A stretch of DNA of 64,000 nucleotides from PALSA-129 sp963842505 (GTDB lineage: Bacteria; Acidobacteriota; Terriglobia; Bryobacterales; Bryobacteraceae): NCBI GenBank assembly GCA_963842505.1, contig CAWJGZ010000002.1, positions 682,001 to 746,000 on the forward strand, given 5' to 3'. The stretch's first letter is position 1. Each line of letters begins with the position of its first letter. The translations under genes and the position numbers were made by a program. The notes under the pieces were generated by a model. It was not told the DNA's origin, did no database searches, and was given only the letters and a program-made list of their open reading frames with translations. This document shows positions 40,509 to 49,006 of the stretch, piece by piece.

Positions 40509-42347
40509 CTAATTCTGGATCGGTATCAAAATCCCCGCTTGGCTGGTCACTCCCCCGATAGTGGCCACAATCGATTGGTCGCCATTGGGAAGAGGCGGGA
40601 TTAGCACGTTGAGTTGGTACTCGCCGACGAATGTAATCCCAGCCCATGATACCGTGGCAACGACGCCTCCGATGCGGACCTGGAGTTGCGTAAGATCCAT
40701 CAGGGGCGCAGCGCCTGGGACGAGTTGGCCGGCCTGTACTGCCGGATTAGTGGGGCCGAAGCCGGTGCCATAAATCTCAATGGTTTCACCCGGCGTGGCG
40801 GGCCGTGTGATTACGGTTGCGCCGTAGAAGCCTGCCGGCACCACGATGGCGCCGTCGACGTGGACAGCCGCCGCGTACACGGGCGGGCCCACGCTGCCCG
40901 GCGCCGTCAAGGGGAAAAATGCCGGCGCGTAGGTTTGCAACGTGGTCGTGCCACTGACCGTGCCGGACGAATTCTTGACCACCACTGGCACACTCCCCAG
41001 GGCCGCATCGGTGGGCGCCTGCACGTTGAGTTGCGTCGGGCTGATGTAGTAAACAGCCGCTGCCTTGTTGTCGATGGTCACGCTCACGCCGTCGAGCGAA
41101 AGCGGCAGGCCGGTGCCCAGACCCACAAAGTCCGAAGTCTGCCAAATGCGCGTGTCGGGCGCCAGGCCCGTCCCGAGGATGGAAACCCAGGAGCCGCTCT
41201 CGACGTTGGAGGCGTAGCTGGCGGCGTTCTCGACCTTAGTGATGCTCATCGCCGCGGGCGGTCCGACGGTGAACTCGAAGACGCTCGACCCGCCGCCGTC
41301 CGGGTTATTGACCACAAGCGTATAGGTCCCGGTCGTGCTGAATGTGACGGTCATCTGGAACGAAGTGGACGTCACGGATTGGATTTGAGATCCGCTGATG
41401 GTGCTGGAACCGGAGCCGGGGAGGCCCATGATGACGGTCAGTCCACTCTCGAAGCCCGTTCCGTTCACGGTAACCACCTGGTTGGCGCCCTCCGCGGGTT
41501 TGGCCGGCGAAATAGACGTAATGGTCACAGGCGGCGGGCCGACTACCAATTGAACCGTCTGGCTTTTCACACCACCCACCGTCACCACCACCGGATAGGT
41601 CCCTTTGGCTAGCCCGGCGGGAACCGCGAAGACGACTTCATCGGCGCCGGGCGAGATCTTGGCGGGAGAATCGGATGGCAGCAGGCCCGCGGTTTCCACG
41701 GGGACCGTGCTGCCGTTGACCGTCAGCGTCACGGTGGCCACGCAAACCGCCAGCGGATCGGGACCGCGAATGCCGGCCGCCACTACCGGAGTGGTTGCGC
41801 CAAATCCGGTGCCGTAGAGTTCCACCGTGTCGCCTGGCTGCACGGCCGTCGAAAACTGTGAGGAATAGCCGGTTTGCTGGTCGTCAAAGTAGTATGCGGT
41901 GCCGGTGCCCGCTCCATTAATGGAGTAGAGCCCGGGCACGGTTGCCGCCACTGGCACCGAGACAATCGTCGAAGACAGCGTGGTTCCGCTGGCCGACGAA
42001 ATCACCTGAATGGTGGCGCTGCCGCTCACATTGAACGGCACCTGGAACGAAAGCTCGGCGGCCGATTCGTACGCCATCGGCGCCGCTTGCCCGTTGACCA
42101 GCACCTGCACGCCATTGCAATTGGTCGGCAACGGCGGAACGCTCGAACAACTAAAAAGACCTGCGGTCCCCAGATTCGAACCTGTAATCGCCGCCACCAT
42201 CCCCGGCGCGATGGTCCCGGCGGCCAGCGATGCCGCATTCAACACCCCGGCGCTGGTAAACACAGGCGTCTGACCCTGGGCCGCCAGCACACACCCAAAC
42301 AGAAGAACACTAAGACTGGTTAGAGTATTTCGCAAGCTGCGCTCCAT
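40509..42347 (-). CDS. Secreted TIG/IPT-domain protein with two Solibacter-type C-terminal domains (TIGR03437-like)
   Basis: 612 residues with a signal peptide (LSVLLFGCVLAAQGQ). Two homologous ~200-residue units, each starting with NAAS(L/Y)A and ending in a GVxSQ strand (about 35-265 and 375-608), contain the YGTGFG and AAxLSFQVP/PTQLNVQAP elements of the family. A TIG/IPT immunoglobulin-like domain lies between them (about 270-365: TITSISPAKPAEGANQVVTV). No enzyme domain is present, so it is probably a surface or secretion-linked binding protein. The closest pattern is known from Solibacter and relatives. Confidence 0.85.
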   Translation of the reverse strand: MERSLRNTLTSLSVLLFGCVLAAQGQTPVFTSAGVLNAASLAAGTIAPGMVAAITGSNLGTAGLFSCSSVPPLPTNCNGVQVLVNGQAAPMAYESAAELSFQVPFNVSGSATIQVISSASGTTLSSTIVSVPVAATVPGLYSINGAGTGTAYYFDDQQTGYSSQFSTAVQPGDTVELYGTGFGATTPVVAAGIRGPDPLAVCVATVTLTVNGSTVPVETAGLLPSDSPAKISPGADEVVFAVPAGLAKGTYPVVVTVGGVKSQTVQLVVGPPPVTITSISPAKPAEGANQVVTVNGTGFESGLTVIMGLPGSGSSTISGSQIQSVTSTSFQMTVTFSTTGTYTLVVNNPDGGGSSVFEFTVGPPAAMSITKVENAASYASNVESGSWVSILGTGLAPDTRIWQTSDFVGLGTGLPLSLDGVSVTIDNKAAAVYYISPTQLNVQAPTDAALGSVPVVVKNSSGTVSGTTTLQTYAPAFFPLTAPGSVGPPVYAAAVHVDGAIVVPAGFYGATVITRPATPGETIEIYGTGFGPTNPAVQAGQLVPGAAPLMDLTQLQVRIGGVVATVSWAGITFVGEYQLNVLIPPLPNGDQSIVATIGGVTSQAGILIPIQN

Positions 42348-42390
42348 TCTTGATGTATTTATGGTAATTCGTTTCTTCGCGCCACGAAAC

Positions 42391-43614
42391 TCAACTGCGT
42401 TTCATCGTCACGACTGCTTCTAGGTGATAGGTCTGCGGAAACAGATCGATCATGGTCATTCGCTCCACGGCATATCCCGCGGCCACCATTCCGCCCAAAT
42501 CCCGCGCCAACGTGGCCGGGTCGCACGCCACTATAGCAACGTGCTTGGGAACGAGTTCGCCTAAGCGGCGCACCACGGCCTTCCCCAAACCCGCGCGTGG
42601 CGGATCCAGGAGCACAAAATCGGCGGACTGTTCCGTTACCTGCAAGTACTCTTCCACAGTGCGCTGCTCCACGTGGATATTGTCCAAACCCTCGCGTTGG
42701 GCGTTGTATTGCAGGTCCCGCGCGGCCCCGGAACCGGCTTCCACCGCCGTCACATTTTTGAATTTCCGCGCCAGGGCCGGGGCGAAAAGTCCCACCCCTG
42801 CGTACAAATCGAACGCCGTCTGGCCCTCCGCGCCAGCCACCGCCGTTTCCACCAGACGGTCCGCCAGGAAGCGATTTACCTGGAAAAACGAGTTGCGGCT
42901 CACGCGGAACCGCCCTTCGTAATCGAGCGCGCCCTCCACCAGTCCGGCAATCCGCTCCGCGCACCACTCGAAAAACCGCTTGGCTACCGGCCGGTCGGTT
43001 TCCAACACGTTCAGTTGCACCTGCCGCTCATCCGTGAACAGTTCGAGCGTCCGCACCATCCGGGGCCATCGCCGATCCGGCAGCATGCCGTTCAGGGTTT
43101 CAATCGTTTGGTTGATTTTGGGCGAGGCGATGGGGCAAGCCGCCACTTGGCACAGGCGATGCGAACGAGCCTGCCGGTACCCCAGTTTCCCGCCGTCCAC
43201 GTGCAACTGCACGCGGTTCCGGTATCCCCACGGTTCGCCCGCAATGGTTGCGATCTCCGCCGGCGGCTCCATCTTTCCTACCCGCCGCAACTCCTCCGCC
43301 AGAATCGCAACTTTGGCCGCCACCTGCCGGGCGTATTCGGCGTGCTGGTAGTGGCACCCGCCGCAGCGCCCGAACAGCGGGCACGGCGCTTCCACGCGGG
43401 CGGCCGCCCGCTCCATCACCTCCAGCGTGCGGGCCCGCACCAGTCCGGGCTTTTCGCTTTCCGCTTCGACGCGGATGCGTTCGCCGGGCAGCACGTAGGG
43501 CGCCAGCACGACGCGGCCATCCAGGCGCGCCAGGCCATCGCCGCCGTACACCAGCTTTTCCACGGTCACTTCAAAATTGCTTACGATAGGATTTACCCCC
43601 GTTCTCCTTACCAT
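42391..43614 (-). CDS. 23S rRNA (uracil-5-)-methyltransferase, RlmD/RumA type
   Basis: 407 residues. A TRAM domain (about 12-70) is followed by the 4Fe-4S ligands Cys78, Cys84 and Cys87 (APCPLFGRCGGCHYQH) with a fourth Cys in LCQVAACP. SAM-binding FDLYAGVGLFAPA, DPPRAGLGKAVVRRL and the catalytic Cys in VACDPATLARDL complete the family pattern. It makes 5-methyluridine in 23S rRNA; RlmC or TrmA-like specificity cannot be excluded. Its ATG (43612-43614) overlaps the divergent trpS ATG in a shared CATG. Confidence 0.9.
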   Translation of the reverse strand: MVRRTGVNPIVSNFEVTVEKLVYGGDGLARLDGRVVLAPYVLPGERIRVEAESEKPGLVRARTLEVMERAAARVEAPCPLFGRCGGCHYQHAEYARQVAAKVAILAEELRRVGKMEPPAEIATIAGEPWGYRNRVQLHVDGGKLGYRQARSHRLCQVAACPIASPKINQTIETLNGMLPDRRWPRMVRTLELFTDERQVQLNVLETDRPVAKRFFEWCAERIAGLVEGALDYEGRFRVSRNSFFQVNRFLADRLVETAVAGAEGQTAFDLYAGVGLFAPALARKFKNVTAVEAGSGAARDLQYNAQREGLDNIHVEQRTVEEYLQVTEQSADFVLLDPPRAGLGKAVVRRLGELVPKHVAIVACDPATLARDLGGMVAAGYAVERMTMIDLFPQTYHLEAVVTMKRS

Positions 43615-44599
43615 GAAAACACGAGTCTTCTCCGGCATGCAGCCAACCGGCAATCTGCACATCGGCAATTACCTGGGCGCACTCAAGAATTGGGTCCGCA
43701 TCCAGCACGAATACGAATGTATTTTCTGCATCGTCGACCTGCACGCCGTTACGCTTTTTCAAGAACCGGCCGAGCTTCGCGCCAAGATTGCGGAGACCGC
43801 CGCCATCTATCTGGCCGCCGGCATCGACCCCCAGGGCTGCTCCATCATGGTGCAGTCCGCCGTCCCGGCCCATGCCGAGCTGGCCTGGATGCTCACGTGC
43901 GTCACCCCGGTCGGCTGGCTGGAACGTATGATCCAATATAAGATCAAGTCCGCCAAACAGGAGACCGTGAGTGACGGCATACTGCAATATCCGGTGCTGA
44001 TGGCCGCCGACATTCTACTGTACCAGGCGGGGATTGTTCCGGTGGGCGAAGACCAGGCGCAACACCTCGAGCTGACGCGCGATATCGCGCAGCGCTTCAA
44101 CTCGCTTTACGGCGACACCTTCGTCGTCCCGGACACCAGCCTTCCCGCCGTGGGCGCGCGTATCATGGGCCTGGACGACCCCACGCAGAAAATGAGCAAG
44201 TCCGAAACGGCCGCCAATCACGCCGTGGCGCTGCTCGATCCCCCCGACAAAGTTCGCAAGACCATCATGCGCGCCACGACCGATTCCAACCCCGCCGTGG
44301 ATTTCGAAACCGCCGGCCCCGGGGTACTCAACCTCATCGCCATTTACCAGGCTTTCTCTGGCGCATCCGACGACGAAATCAAATCGCAATTCACCGGGCT
44401 GCGCTACGGCGAGTTGAAAAAACAGGTGGCCGACATAGTCATCGCGCACCTGGAGCCTTTTCAGCGGCGCTATCACCAGATTGTCTCCGACCCCTCCTAT
44501 CTGGACGGCATCCTGCGCGCTGGAGCGGAACGGGTCGCCCCCATCGCCAACTCGACCGTCGAAATCGTAAAACGGCGCATGGGCCTGTACACTTCTTGA
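43613..44599 (+). CDS. trpS: Tryptophanyl-tRNA synthetase
   Basis: 328 residues from MKTRVFSGMQPTGNLHIGNY at 43613; an ATG-like start at 43577 adds 12 unconserved residues. The HIGH-type motif is GNLHIGNYLGAL and KMSKS is in QKMSKSETAA near residue 194. Class I TrpRS features such as AWMLTCVTPVGWLERM and GEDQAQHLELTRDIA are present. It charges tRNA-Trp. Its start codon overlaps the divergent rlmD-like start, so its promoter must lie inside that gene. Confidence 0.97.
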   Translation: MKTRVFSGMQPTGNLHIGNYLGALKNWVRIQHEYECIFCIVDLHAVTLFQEPAELRAKIAETAAIYLAAGIDPQGCSIMVQSAVPAHAELAWMLTCVTPVGWLERMIQYKIKSAKQETVSDGILQYPVLMAADILLYQAGIVPVGEDQAQHLELTRDIAQRFNSLYGDTFVVPDTSLPAVGARIMGLDDPTQKMSKSETAANHAVALLDPPDKVRKTIMRATTDSNPAVDFETAGPGVLNLIAIYQAFSGASDDEIKSQFTGLRYGELKKQVADIVIAHLEPFQRRYHQIVSDPSYLDGILRAGAERVAPIANSTVEIVKRRMGLYTS

Positions 44600-44628
44600 T
44601 CTCGCGCCAGATTGGCGTGCCCCGCGAT

Positions 44629-45435
44629 TCAGAACAGCCGTAACAACTGCTCCACGCCCGCCGCATCGGCGCGCAGATCCACGCGCACCGTTCGCTCCTC
44701 GCGGCTCACCTGGATGGCGCGCAACTGCACCGCAATTCCCGGCCGGCGTGCTTCCGCCGCGGCCGCCACCGAAGCCATGGCACGCAGTTCCTCTTCCAAC
44801 CGCCGGGCCGCCTCAGCCGTGCCGCATACTCCGGTGGCTTCCGCCTGGATGCCATCCGTGACATGCACGGCGAGGGTTGCGTATTCGGTCGCGTGGAGCA
44901 GCCGGTTCAGGTTCTCCGCGTTGCCGCTGACCGGCAGCATGGCGTTCCCCATCGCCACGATCCAGATTTCGCGGCCGGCCGCCAGTTTCTCCGCCAGCCC
45001 CAGCAACCTCGGCGCACCGGTCACGCCACGGCGGTGCAGCGCCGTCGCCCCGCGGACGGCATCCGGCGACCCGGCAACCACTAGATTCGGCGCCAGAAGC
45101 GTAGCTCCCGGCGGCACCTGGCTAAACGGACCGCGGCCGATCGCCAGGTAGTCCTTGCCGTTGGAAGCGAGCAACAGGTACGTGGCCGGGCGGAGGGGTT
45201 CGAGCAGCGCCGTAGCGGCGGCCGGCAGTTTCGGGTACACCGGAGAAGCGCGTAGCCGCTGGCAATCTACACCCGCGAGGACCAGTGTATCGGCCGAAAC
45301 GCACGACGCCATCGCGCGATCAATTCCTGCCGGCGGCGCGCTATGACAACCGGAGCCGAAGATGGCCAATGCAAGAACAGCCGCGAACCTGGCGTAGAGC
45401 GCCACGCCGGTGCAACCATATCCCGCGAGTCTCAA
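44629..45435 (-). CDS. Putative lipoprotein, unknown function
   Basis: 268 residues. The N terminus has a hydrophobic stretch ending in a cysteine (VLALAIFGSGCHSAPPAG), an imperfect lipobox. The body alternates strands and helices with no recognised domain; AxxTLVLAGVDCQRLRASPVY near residue 50 resembles the start of uncharacterised acidobacterial proteins seen beside other lipoproteins. The start overlaps the stop of the VOC gene upstream (ATGA). The function is unknown. Confidence 0.7.
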   Translation of the reverse strand: MRLAGYGCTGVALYARFAAVLALAIFGSGCHSAPPAGIDRAMASCVSADTLVLAGVDCQRLRASPVYPKLPAAATALLEPLRPATYLLLASNGKDYLAIGRGPFSQVPPGATLLAPNLVVAGSPDAVRGATALHRRGVTGAPRLLGLAEKLAAGREIWIVAMGNAMLPVSGNAENLNRLLHATEYATLAVHVTDGIQAEATGVCGTAEAARRLEEELRAMASVAAAAEARRPGIAVQLRAIQVSREERTVRVDLRADAAGVEQLLRLF

Positions 45436-46388
45436 TCGTTCTTCCCCGGATGCGGCGACGGCGCGGTGGAACTGGGAACCGGCTTGCCATCCACGGTGTT
45501 GGCTTCCATCAGCTCGATGCGCGTCCCGTCGGGGTCGTACAAGTTGATCTGCCGCTTCCGGTTGACTCCGGTCTGAATGGTGATCTCCCGGTCGTAGCCG
45601 GTTTTCGCCGCCCGCTGTTTCAACTCGGCGAGAGTCTGGTCGGCATCCGCTATGGTCAGGGAAGCGTGATGCGCCGTGCCCCGGCGATCGGGCGCGGGAA
45701 GTTGGCTATAGAGCATAAACTCGAGGTAATCCTCGCCGTCCTGCACTCTCATGTTGACCCAGTTCAGCTCAGCGGGCGAACGGCTGCCGCGCCAGAATTC
45801 CTGGAAGCCCAGGATATCGCCGTAAAACTTCATGGACCGGTCCAGGTCGCCCACCAGCACTCCCAGGTGCATGATGTGCTCCGAGATGCGGGTGGGCGGC
45901 ATAAACCTGCCGGCTTCGCGCGCCGTCCAACTATCAGGCCGGTATTCAACCATCTCGACGATGTGGCCGTCGGGATCCTGGACATTGAAATTCTTGTTGC
46001 CGGTCTGCCCCTTGCCAACACTCCCCTTGTCCGACATTACCGTCACGCCCTTGGACTTCAAATAGGCGTACATCCGGTCGGCATTGTCGGTGTAAAAGGA
46101 AATGTGGTTGAGCTGCCCTTCCCCGCGGCCGGCTTCGTTGAAGATTTCAAAATATTGGCGATCGTTCACCTTCACAAACGCGATTCGCACGCCCAGCCCG
46201 GTCTGGTTGGGCAAAGTGAACGGCTCGCTGAAGCCCAGGAAGTTCTCGTAAAACCGGCGCGCCTGGTCCAGGTCCTTCACGTACACGGCCATGTGCGCCA
46301 CCCCCAGGACCTTGGGCCGTTGCACCGCGTTCTGCGCCAGAAGCGGCGCCACCATCAGAATCCCCGCCAGCAGCTTTGTCGAATTCAT
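45432..46388 (-). CDS. Exported double VOC-domain (glyoxalase-like) protein
   Basis: 318 residues with a signal peptide (STKLLAGILMVAPLLAQ). Two VOC domains: first about 25-150 (GVAHMAVYVKDLDQARRFYE), second about 165-300 (HIMHLGVLVGDLDRSMKFYG). Metal-ligand-like His and Glu residues occur at the usual strand positions (HMAVY, HISFY, HIVEM). Lyase, dioxygenase or binding roles are all possible; a periplasmic location is unusual for the family. Coupled to the lipoprotein gene downstream. Confidence 0.85.
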   Translation of the reverse strand: MNSTKLLAGILMVAPLLAQNAVQRPKVLGVAHMAVYVKDLDQARRFYENFLGFSEPFTLPNQTGLGVRIAFVKVNDRQYFEIFNEAGRGEGQLNHISFYTDNADRMYAYLKSKGVTVMSDKGSVGKGQTGNKNFNVQDPDGHIVEMVEYRPDSWTAREAGRFMPPTRISEHIMHLGVLVGDLDRSMKFYGDILGFQEFWRGSRSPAELNWVNMRVQDGEDYLEFMLYSQLPAPDRRGTAHHASLTIADADQTLAELKQRAAKTGYDREITIQTGVNRKRQINLYDPDGTRIELMEANTVDGKPVPSSTAPSPHPGKND

Positions 46389-46508
46389 TTTGGTACGCTC
46401 ACTGTAATCCTACCTGAACGGGCCGTCCGAACGCGCTTAAAAAGGGTCGAGATCGCCCGCAATGACGTTGCTGGAATTCGCTGCAAGTTGCTATGATCAC
46501 AAGAAAGG

Positions 46509-46584
46509 GCCACCCTAGCTCAGTTGGTAGAGCGGCTGATTCGTAATCAGCAGGTCTCCGGTTCAAGCCCGGAGGGTGGCTCCA
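46509..46584 (+). tRNA. tRNA-Thr (anticodon CGT)
   Basis: Full cloverleaf: acceptor stem GCCACCC (46509-46515) with GGGTGGC (46574-46580), D-arm TAGCTCAGTTGGTAGAGC, anticodon stem-loop GCTGA-TTCGTAA-TCAGC giving CGT, T-arm TCCGGTTCAAGCCCGGA. Discriminator T and an encoded CCA end at 46584. It reads ACG codons. Confidence 0.96.
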
Positions 46585-46645
46585 GGTTTTTCTGAAAACA
46601 CAGTACGACCAATTCAGAAACAGACGGTCCGGTAAGTTTGCGTGC

Positions 46646-47914
46646 TCAGAGAGCCGCCACTGGAGCCGAGGTACCTTTCAAGGCCGTTCTACGGTCAGCC
46701 GCCCAACGTGCGATGTCCGCTACACCGTGCCACGCCGCGTCGATGTGCTCCTCCGTGTTGAAAGGACCAATCGAGAACCGCACCCCTCCGTGGATCGCAA
46801 CGGTTCCGAGCTGTTCGTGCACCAACGGGGCGCAGTGCAGGCCGGTCCGAGTGGCGATGTTGTGGTCCACATCGAGCATCGTGCCCACGTCTCCAGCTTC
46901 CACCCCATCCAGATTCATCGTAATCGTCGGCAGGTGATTGTCCAGGTTCTCGCAACAGTACAGGGTGACGCCGGGAATCGAGCGAAGTCCTTCGACCAGT
47001 CTGGCCGCCAGCTTCATCTCCCGCGCATGCAGGTTCTCCACGCCGTTGCTGTCGAGCCAGTCCTGCCCCGCCCAGAGCGCGGCCACTCCAACCATGTTGG
47101 GTGTGCCATATTCCAATCGCCATGGGTACTCTTCCAGATGGTAGGGATACGCCGATCGTACACCCGTCCCGCCGCTTCGAACCTGCCGGATTTCGACGTG
47201 CTTGCGGACACACAAACCACCGATTCCCATTGACCCCATCAGACACTTATGGCCGGTGAAGGCCACCACATCGATGTTCATGTCGTTCATGTTGATGGGA
47301 ATGTTGCCCGCGGTCTGAGCCGTATCTATCGCGAATGTAACGCCCCTCTCACGGCAGATACGGCCGATCTCCGCGACGGGCTGAATGGCGCCAGTCACGT
47401 TGGAGCCATGGTTCACAATCACCAGGGCGGTATTGGGCTTTATCGCCCTGGCGATGTCGTCCGGATCGACAAACCCGGCTCCATCAAAGCGAACGAAGGT
47501 CGCTTCGACACCGCCGTCGCGCACCAGGTGATTGATCGGGCGGATCACGGAATTGTGTTCCAGATTGGTGGTAATTACGTGATCGCCCGGCGCCAGCAAG
47601 CCCGGGATCGCCAGGTTCAGCGCATCCGTGGCGTTGTAGCCGAAGCACAGGCGTTCGGGCGCATCTTCGTCGCCGCCGAAGAAGCGCGTCAGCCGCTTGC
47701 GAAGGTTATCGAGCAGCGAGCCGGCTTCCAGGGCAAGATCGTAGCCGCTGCGGCCGGGATTCACCCCGGTGCTTCGATAAAAGTCGATCATGAAGCGATA
47801 CACGCTTTCGGGCTTCGGCCAGCCGGTGGCGGCATTGTCAAGATAGATGAGCGGACTATCGGGTAGTTTCAATTTCAGAGCCTTTTGACCGAATAGTATA
47901 TCTCCGCGCGGCAT
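46646..47914 (-). CDS. Class V aminotransferase, cysteine-desulfurase-like
   Basis: 422 residues from MPRGDILFGQKAL at 47914; a start at 47941 is possible. The PLP Lys is in FTGHKCLMGSMG, and a C-terminal TRTGLHCAPLVHE carries the Cys expected to take the persulfide in SufS/CsdA-like enzymes. LIYLDNAATGWPKP is the N-terminal signature of the family. It probably releases sulfur from cysteine or a related amino acid. No suf, isc or thiolation partner is nearby, so the acceptor is unknown. Confidence 0.87.
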   Translation of the reverse strand: MPRGDILFGQKALKLKLPDSPLIYLDNAATGWPKPESVYRFMIDFYRSTGVNPGRSGYDLALEAGSLLDNLRKRLTRFFGGDEDAPERLCFGYNATDALNLAIPGLLAPGDHVITTNLEHNSVIRPINHLVRDGGVEATFVRFDGAGFVDPDDIARAIKPNTALVIVNHGSNVTGAIQPVAEIGRICRERGVTFAIDTAQTAGNIPINMNDMNIDVVAFTGHKCLMGSMGIGGLCVRKHVEIRQVRSGGTGVRSAYPYHLEEYPWRLEYGTPNMVGVAALWAGQDWLDSNGVENLHAREMKLAARLVEGLRSIPGVTLYCCENLDNHLPTITMNLDGVEAGDVGTMLDVDHNIATRTGLHCAPLVHEQLGTVAIHGGVRFSIGPFNTEEHIDAAWHGVADIARWAADRRTALKGTSAPVAAL

Positions 47915-47974
47915 AAAGAAAGCGCGACTTCCCGCCGGCATGGCTGCCGGAACGGGGATGAAATAGGTTCCCCG

Positions 47975-49006
47975 CTATTTTCCGCAGGGCGGCGCCGGCG
48001 GCGGAACCGCGATTTTATTGGCGCTTAGCAGCGCGTTGAGCGCGGCTAGTTCCTTGCTCTTGAGATCCTCCCACTGGGTGAGCGCTTGGGTGAGTTGCTG
48101 GCAAGAGTCGTGATAGGTCTCTTGCATGGCTTGGGTGGGAGCGAAGTCGCCTTGCTCGACGGTGTTCATGAGGGCGCCGAACTCGCCGTTCAGGGTCATG
48201 AAGTTGACGGTAGGGCCAACGCCTCCACGGCCGCCCAAACCTCCTCCACCACCACCGCGGCCTCCACGGCCGGCGGGAGCGCCGCCGAATGTGGCTGCCT
48301 TGGTGGCCAAAGCGCCCGCGGCATCCGGTGGCGATTGCAATGCGGCCAGCGCGGCACGCAATTCGGCTACCTGCTGATTGGCGGCGTGGCTCGAGGTCAT
48401 GCCGTCGGAGATCAGCAAGCCGAGGTCGCGCTGCCGGGTGATGCCCTGCGGCGGAGTCTTGACGCGCGGATCGATCACAACGTGCAACGGTTGGCTATAG
48501 GTTGCGCCGCCAACCGCGAGGCGGACTTCGTAATCGCCGGGAGCCACCAGCGGGCCGCGCGGTTCGGCGGGCGTGTTGCCATAGAGTGCGGAAATGGGGT
48601 ACGAGTTGGTGGCGCCACGGTTGAAGGATGGCGGCAGCGTATAGCGCAAATCCCATACGGCGCGATTCATGCCGGCGGCGGCGGGAAGCGGATGCGGCCG
48701 CTCGATCCAATAATTGGGAACGGTGAGCTGCGGTTCAGGCTCGAGCGGCGGCGGCACGCTGGTGAGCTCGCGGACCAGCTTGCCGGCGCTGTCGTAGATG
48801 GCGATGGTGAGCGGACCCGCGGGGGCGGACTTTAGGTAGTAGTTCAGAATCGCGCCGTCGGGCGGGTTGGCGCCGGCCGTCATCTCCGGTGGAAACGGGG
48901 TGTCGAAATCGGTGTCGTTGCGCACGCGCGTGGCGGTCTGCGGGCGGAAAAGGTACACGTTCGAGGATGAGAACCTGCGGCGTGATCTGGCGCAGCGGCG
49001 TGACAT
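47975..49006 (-). CDS. 3' part of the frameshifted sortilin/BNR gene
   Basis: Open frame encoding the C-terminal region of the protein begun in 48735-51197. Its authentic part starts near 48960 at NVYLFRPQTATRVRNDTDFD; residues before that are out of frame. It carries the beta-rich GAILNYYLKSAPAGPLTIAI segment, WDLRYTLPP, a Gly-rich linker and a helical tail, as in the gene at the left end of the window. A single extra base (or loss of two) near 48955-48965 separates the parts. Confidence 0.75.
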   Translation of the reverse strand: MSRRCARSRRRFSSSNVYLFRPQTATRVRNDTDFDTPFPPEMTAGANPPDGAILNYYLKSAPAGPLTIAIYDSAGKLVRELTSVPPPLEPEPQLTVPNYWIERPHPLPAAAGMNRAVWDLRYTLPPSFNRGATNSYPISALYGNTPAEPRGPLVAPGDYEVRLAVGGATYSQPLHVVIDPRVKTPPQGITRQRDLGLLISDGMTSSHAANQQVAELRAALAALQSPPDAAGALATKAATFGGAPAGRGGRGGGGGGLGGRGGVGPTVNFMTLNGEFGALMNTVEQGDFAPTQAMQETYHDSCQQLTQALTQWEDLKSKELAALNALLSANKIAVPPPAPPCGK

